NCBI GenBank assembly: GCA_023441125.1
Contig: JAEZQV010000388.1
Span: forward strand, 1 to 17,626
Source of the DNA: Bacillota bacterium
GTDB lineage: Bacteria; Bacillota_C; Negativicutes; Sporomusales; Sporomusaceae
Direction: 5' to 3'
DNA length: 17,626 nt
The notes below the pieces were generated by a model. It had not been told where the DNA came from, did no database searches, and saw only the letters and a list, made by a program, of their open reading frames with translations. A program made the position numbers and the translations under genes. Below, piece after piece: positions 14,435 to 17,626 of this stretch. Position 1 is the first letter of the stretch; every line of letters begins with the position of its first letter.

Positions 14435-15539
14435 CTAGCGGTTTAACTCACTCTTCAGGTAGGCCTCAATAAACAAGTCCAGTTCGCCGTCCATCACGGC
14501 TTGCACATTGCCGGTTTCCGCGGCAGTACGGTGATCTTTTACCAGGTTATACGGATGGAACACATAGGACCTGATTTGGCTGCCCCATTCGATGGCCTGG
14601 TATTCGCCGCCCAGTTCGGCCTTTTTCTCGGCTTGCTTTTGCCGTTCCAGTTCAAACAGTTTCGCCCGCAGCAGGCGCATGCACTGTTCGCGGTTCTGAA
14701 TCTGCGAACGTTCGCTTTGGCATTGCACGACAACACCGGTCGGCAGGTGGGTCATCCGTACCGCCGAATCGGTTTTGTTGATATGCTGGCCGCCGGCGCC
14801 GCTGGCCCGGTAGGTATCAATCCTAAGATCGACCGGATTAATTTCGATTTCCACCGAGTCGTCAATTTCCGGCATGATATCGACAGCCGCAAACGAGGTA
14901 TGACGGCGGCCGCTGGCATCAAACGGCGAAATGCGCACCAGCCGGTGAACGCCTTTTTCGGCTTTCAGATACCCATAGGCGTTAGGGCCGGCAATCATGA
15001 GGGTAACACTTTTTACGCCGGCTTCATCACCGGCCAGAAAATCCATGGTTTCCACTTTATAATTATTCTTCTCCGCCCAGCGGACATACATTCGGAGCAG
15101 CATTTGCGCCCAGTCCTGGGCCTCGGTGCCGCCGGCCCCGGCGTGCAGGGTGAGGATGGCATTATTATTGTCATACTCGCCGGCCAGCATGAGCGTTAAC
15201 TCCAAATGTTCGATATCCCGCTCCAGGCCGGCCAGCGCCGCCGTAACCTCGGGATACACGCTCTCATCCTGTTCTTCCATGCCCAGCTGCCATAACGTGG
15301 CCATATCGCTGTGGCGGGCAGCCAGATCGCGGTATGTGCCGATCCCGTCTTTCAGCCGGGTAACCTCCTGGGCGATTTTCTGCGCCGCCTCGGGGTTATC
15401 CCAGAAGGCGGGATCACTCATTCTATCTTCCAGTTCCTCGATGCGTTCCAGTTTCCCGGCAACGTCAAAGAGAAGCCCTCATTTCATCAAGGCGTTCAGC
15501 CAGGGTCTCAATGGACCCGCGTAAATCTTCTAACAGCAC
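14435..15539 (-). CDS. prfB: Peptide chain release factor 2, with programmed +1 frameshift
   Basis: RF2 recognises UAA and UGA and triggers peptide release on the ribosome. The reading frame is split: codons 1–24 (15539–15468, GTG start, ending RASL) meet an in-frame TGA, and translation resumes in the +1 frame at GAC, skipping T at 15467. The product is 367 residues, close to the 365 of E. coli RF2. Residue positions agree with the family: the codon-reading SPF tripeptide at 204–206 and the catalytic GGQ at 249–251 in RASGAGGQHINKTDSAVR. GTG at 15537–15539 is chosen because AGGAG precedes it and it gives MLLEDLRGSIETLAERLDEM, a normal RF2 start. It lies 115 bases after secA with no clear promoter or terminator between, as in the secA–prfB pair of other Firmicutes. 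The TAG stop fits read-out by RF1 rather than RF2. Confidence 0.97.
15465..15480 (-). promoter_or_regulatory. prfB: RF2 autoregulatory frameshift site
   Basis: The minus strand reads GAGGGCTTCTCTTTGA followed by C. The slippery CTT TGA C (15464–15470) and the Shine-Dalgarno-like GAGGG (15476–15480) a few bases upstream are the classic elements: low RF2 leaves the ribosome paused at UGA, and it slips +1. The E. coli site has AGGGGG at a 3-base spacing; here the purine tract is shorter and 5 bases away, so efficiency may differ. Confidence 0.93.
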
Positions 15540-15654
15540 TCTCTCAACTCCTATACTGCACCCGCTAGCCTGCCTGACGGCGATTGCCGTACAGCGCAAG
15601 ACCGGGATAAGGCCGCAGCCTGTATCCCAGCCGTCGTCGTGCTTACAAATTTTA

Positions 15655-17626
15655 TTATTTGCCGGCGCCGCAGCAGCGTTTGTATTTCTTGCCGCTGCCG
15701 CAGGGGCATAACTCATTCCGGCCGGTAGTATCTTTATTGACAATCGGTTCCACCGGCTGGGACTGTTCTTCGTCCTCTGCCCCGCCCCGGGTGGCATGAG
15801 CGCCGCGCAGGTGATCCTCCGGCTGGGCCTGGGAAATAATGTTGACGCGGAACATATAGCGGACAATGTCGTCCTGAATATGTTCGATCATTTGCTGGAA
15901 CATGTCATAGCCTTCAATCTTATACTCAATCAGCGGATCTTTCTGGCCGTAGGCCCTAAGACCAATTCCCTGGCGCAGCATTTCCATGGCGTCCAGGTGA
16001 TCCATCCATTTGGCGTCCACCGTCTTGAGCATAACGACTTTTTCCAGTTCCCGCATGTTGTCGGCGCCAAACAGCGCTTCCCGGCCGCTGTACGCGGCAT
16101 CGGCCGCCCGGACCAGTTCTTCTCGCAGTTCTTCCCGGCTCAGTTTGTCAAGAACATCGGCCTTTAGCTCGCCTTCCGGCGCAAAATAGCCTTCGCAATA
16201 CTCAATGAGACCGGCATAGTCCCATTCTTCCGGGTACAGCTTCTCATTGGCATACAACTCCATGCCATGATCAATAATCTTCTCAATCATGTTAAAGATA
16301 TTTTCCTTGAGATTATCGCCGGTCAGTATCTTGCGGCGCTGGCTGTAAATAACCTCCCGCTGCTGATTCATGACATTATCGTACTCAAGGACGTATTTAC
16401 GGATATCAAAGTTGCGGGCTTCCACTTTTTTCTGGGCCTGTTCGATAGAACGGGTAATCAGGGCATGTTCAATGGGCTCATCCTCTTCCATACCCAGTTT
16501 ATCCATGATACCGGCAATATTGTCGGAGCCAAACAGGCGCATCAGATCGTCTTCCAGCGACAGATAAAAACGGGAAGAACCCGGGTCGCCCTGCCGGCCG
16601 GAGCGGCCGCGCAGCTGATTGTCAATCCGGCGGCTTTCGTGCCGTTCGGTGCCGATGATGTGCAGGCCGCCGAGGTCAGCCACGCCGCTGCCCAGCACGA
16701 TGTCGGTGCCGCGGCCGGCCATGATGGTGGCAATGGTAACGCCGCCCCGCTGGCCGCCTTGCGCCACGATCTGGGCCTCCATTTCATGGTATTTGGCATT
16801 CAGCACGTTATGCGGCACGCCCTGTTTTTTCAGCATGGCCGATAAGGCCTCGGACTGGGCAATCGAGGTTGTACCCACCAGCATGGGCTGCCCTTTGCCG
16901 TGCCGTTCGGTAATCTCGGCCACAACCGCTTTATACTTGGCCCGCTTGGTTTTATAAATAACGTCAGGCAGGTCCAGCCGCTGCATCGGCCGGTTCGGCG
17001 GAATGACAATAACGTCAAGATTATAGATCTTCCGGAATTCCGGCTCTTCGGTCTTGGCGGTACCGGTCATACCGGCTAATTTTTTGTACATCCGGAAATA
17101 ATTCTGGAAGGTGATGGTGGCCAGAGTCTGGCTTTCCCGTTCAATTTTGACGCCTTCTTTGGCTTCAATAGCCTGGTGCAGGCCGTCGGAGTAGCGGCGG
17201 CCAAACATTAACCGGCCGGTAAATTCGTCGACAATGACGACCTCACCGTCTTTGACAACATAGTCTTTGTCCCGTTTCATGATGGCGTGCGCCCGCAGCG
17301 CCTGATTAAAGTGGTGCGACATCTCGATGTTTTCGCTCTCATAGAGATTCTGCACATTCAGCAGTTTTTCGGCTTTGGCGACGCCGGTTTCGGTCGGCGC
17401 AACGGTATTGGCCTTTTCATCGATGGTGTAGTCTTCGCCTTCTTTTAGTTTGGGCACCACTTTGGCCAGTACATAGTAGAGGTCTGTCGATTTCTCGCCA
17501 GGACCGGAAATAATCAGCGGGGTCCGGGCCTCGTCGACCAGGATGCTGTCAACTTCGTCGACAATGGAATAATTCAGCGGTCTTTGCACCATTTGTTCCG
17601 GGAAAATAACCATATTGTCCCGCAGG
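15655..17626 (-). CDS. secA: Preprotein translocase ATPase SecA, C-terminal three quarters (runs off the window)
   Basis: SecA is the cytoplasmic motor that pushes unfolded preproteins through SecYEG. About 656 residues are present, and roughly 190 N-terminal residues lie beyond base 17626. Visible in order: NBD1 motif II in [23 protein letters not shown], the preprotein cross-linking domain, NBD2 with [33 protein letters not shown] and the arginine-finger motif [13 protein letters not shown], the helical scaffold ([36 protein letters not shown]), and a C-terminal zinc tail [13 protein letters not shown] with all four ligands, used for SecB or ribosome contact. The linker before the tail is Glu-, Gln- and Pro-rich. 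The TAA stop is at 15655–15657. The gene is intact as far as it can be seen, and prfB follows 115 bases later. Confidence 0.97.
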   Translation of the reverse strand, partial: LRDNMVIFPEQMVQRPLNYSIVDEVDSILVDEARTPLIISGPGEKSTDLYYVLAKVVPKLKEGEDYTIDEKANTVAPTETGVAKAEKLLNVQNLYESENIEMSHHFNQALRAHAIMKRDKDYVVKDGEVVIVDEFTGRLMFGRRYSDGLHQAIEAKEGVKIERESQTLATITFQNYFRMYKKLAGMTGTAKTEEPEFRKIYNLDVIVIPPNRPMQRLDLPDVIYKTKRAKYKAVVAEITERHGKGQPMLVGTTSIAQSEALSAMLKKQGVPHNVLNAKYHEMEAQIVAQGGQRGGVTIATIMAGRGTDIVLGSGVADLGGLHIIGTERHESRRIDNQLRGRSGRQGDPGSSRFYLSLEDDLMRLFGSDNIAGIMDKLGMEEDEPIEHALITRSIEQAQKKVEARNFDIRKYVLEYDNVMNQQREVIYSQRRKILTGDNLKENIFNMIEKIIDHGMELYANEKLYPEEWDYAGLIEYCEGYFAPEGELKADVLDKLSREELREELVRAADAAYSGREALFGADNMRELEKVVMLKTVDAKWMDHLDAMEMLRQGIGLRAYGQKDPLIEYKIEGYDMFQQMIEHIQDDIVRYMFRVNIISQAQPEDHLRGAHATRGGAEDEEQSQPVEPIVNKDTTGRNELCPCGSGKKYKRCCGAGK

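Noticed and set aside
15541..15654. Terminator between secA and prfB
   Set aside because: Small inverted repeats exist (GGGATA/TATCCC, ACGGC/GCCGT), but none is followed by a T run in the minus direction.
15465..15866. Separate 133-residue protein upstream of prfB
   Set aside because: Only its last 24 codons are coding, as the zero-frame start of prfB; the rest overlaps the end of secA and the intergenic gap and has no family features.

Overview
The window is a stretch of chromosome on which every recognisable gene lies on the minus strand, so transcription runs from high to low coordinates. Protein content and gene order point to a Firmicute, most likely of the Negativicutes (Sporomusaceae-like). 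The order secA–prfB–envelope genes–split transketolase–ftsE–ftsX–LytM peptidase–ctp protease–PDZ membrane protein–uvrB resembles the secA/prfB/ftsEX/ctpB/minJ/uvrB region of Bacillus. A DUF2993 (LmeA-type) lipid-binding protein and a csaB/DUF5693 pair would fit a diderm Firmicute with SLH-anchored envelope proteins. The taxonomic call is inference from gene order and protein style; no rRNA is present.

Layout in transcription order. (1) 17626–14435: the C-terminal three quarters of secA, then prfB (RF2) with a programmed +1 frameshift. (2) 14406–9640: an envelope block of a DUF2993 lipid-binding protein, a large DUF5693 membrane protein, the pyruvyl transferase CsaB (overlapping DUF5693 by 8 bases) and a YitT-family membrane protein. 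(3) 9643–7266: transketolase as two half-length genes, N-terminal then C-terminal. They are separated by 337 bases that hold a 183-bp palindromic repeat, a perfect 20-base palindrome and a plus-strand terminator-like hairpin. A second, inverted 127-bp copy of the repeat lies before the N-terminal gene, and its end supplies the stop codon of yitT. A strong hairpin terminator ends the transketolase unit. (4) 7245–2289: an intramembrane (site-2) zinc protease, then ftsE–ftsX (overlapping), a secreted coiled-coil LytM peptidase with intact zinc ligands, and a CtpB-type S41 protease closed by a perfect 15-bp-stem hairpin. (5) 2260–1: a new promoter, a MinJ-like multi-pass PDZ protein, and uvrB running off the window.

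Functionally the region combines protein export and translation termination (secA, prfB), envelope building (lipid binding, pyruvylation for SLH anchoring), septal wall splitting and division-site control (FtsEX, LytM, Ctp, MinJ-like), the non-oxidative pentose phosphate pathway and nucleotide excision repair. Nearly all of it is conserved core genome. The least explained part is the repeat cluster around the transketolase N-terminal gene (about 8284–8580 and 9517–9643), and most novelty lies there.
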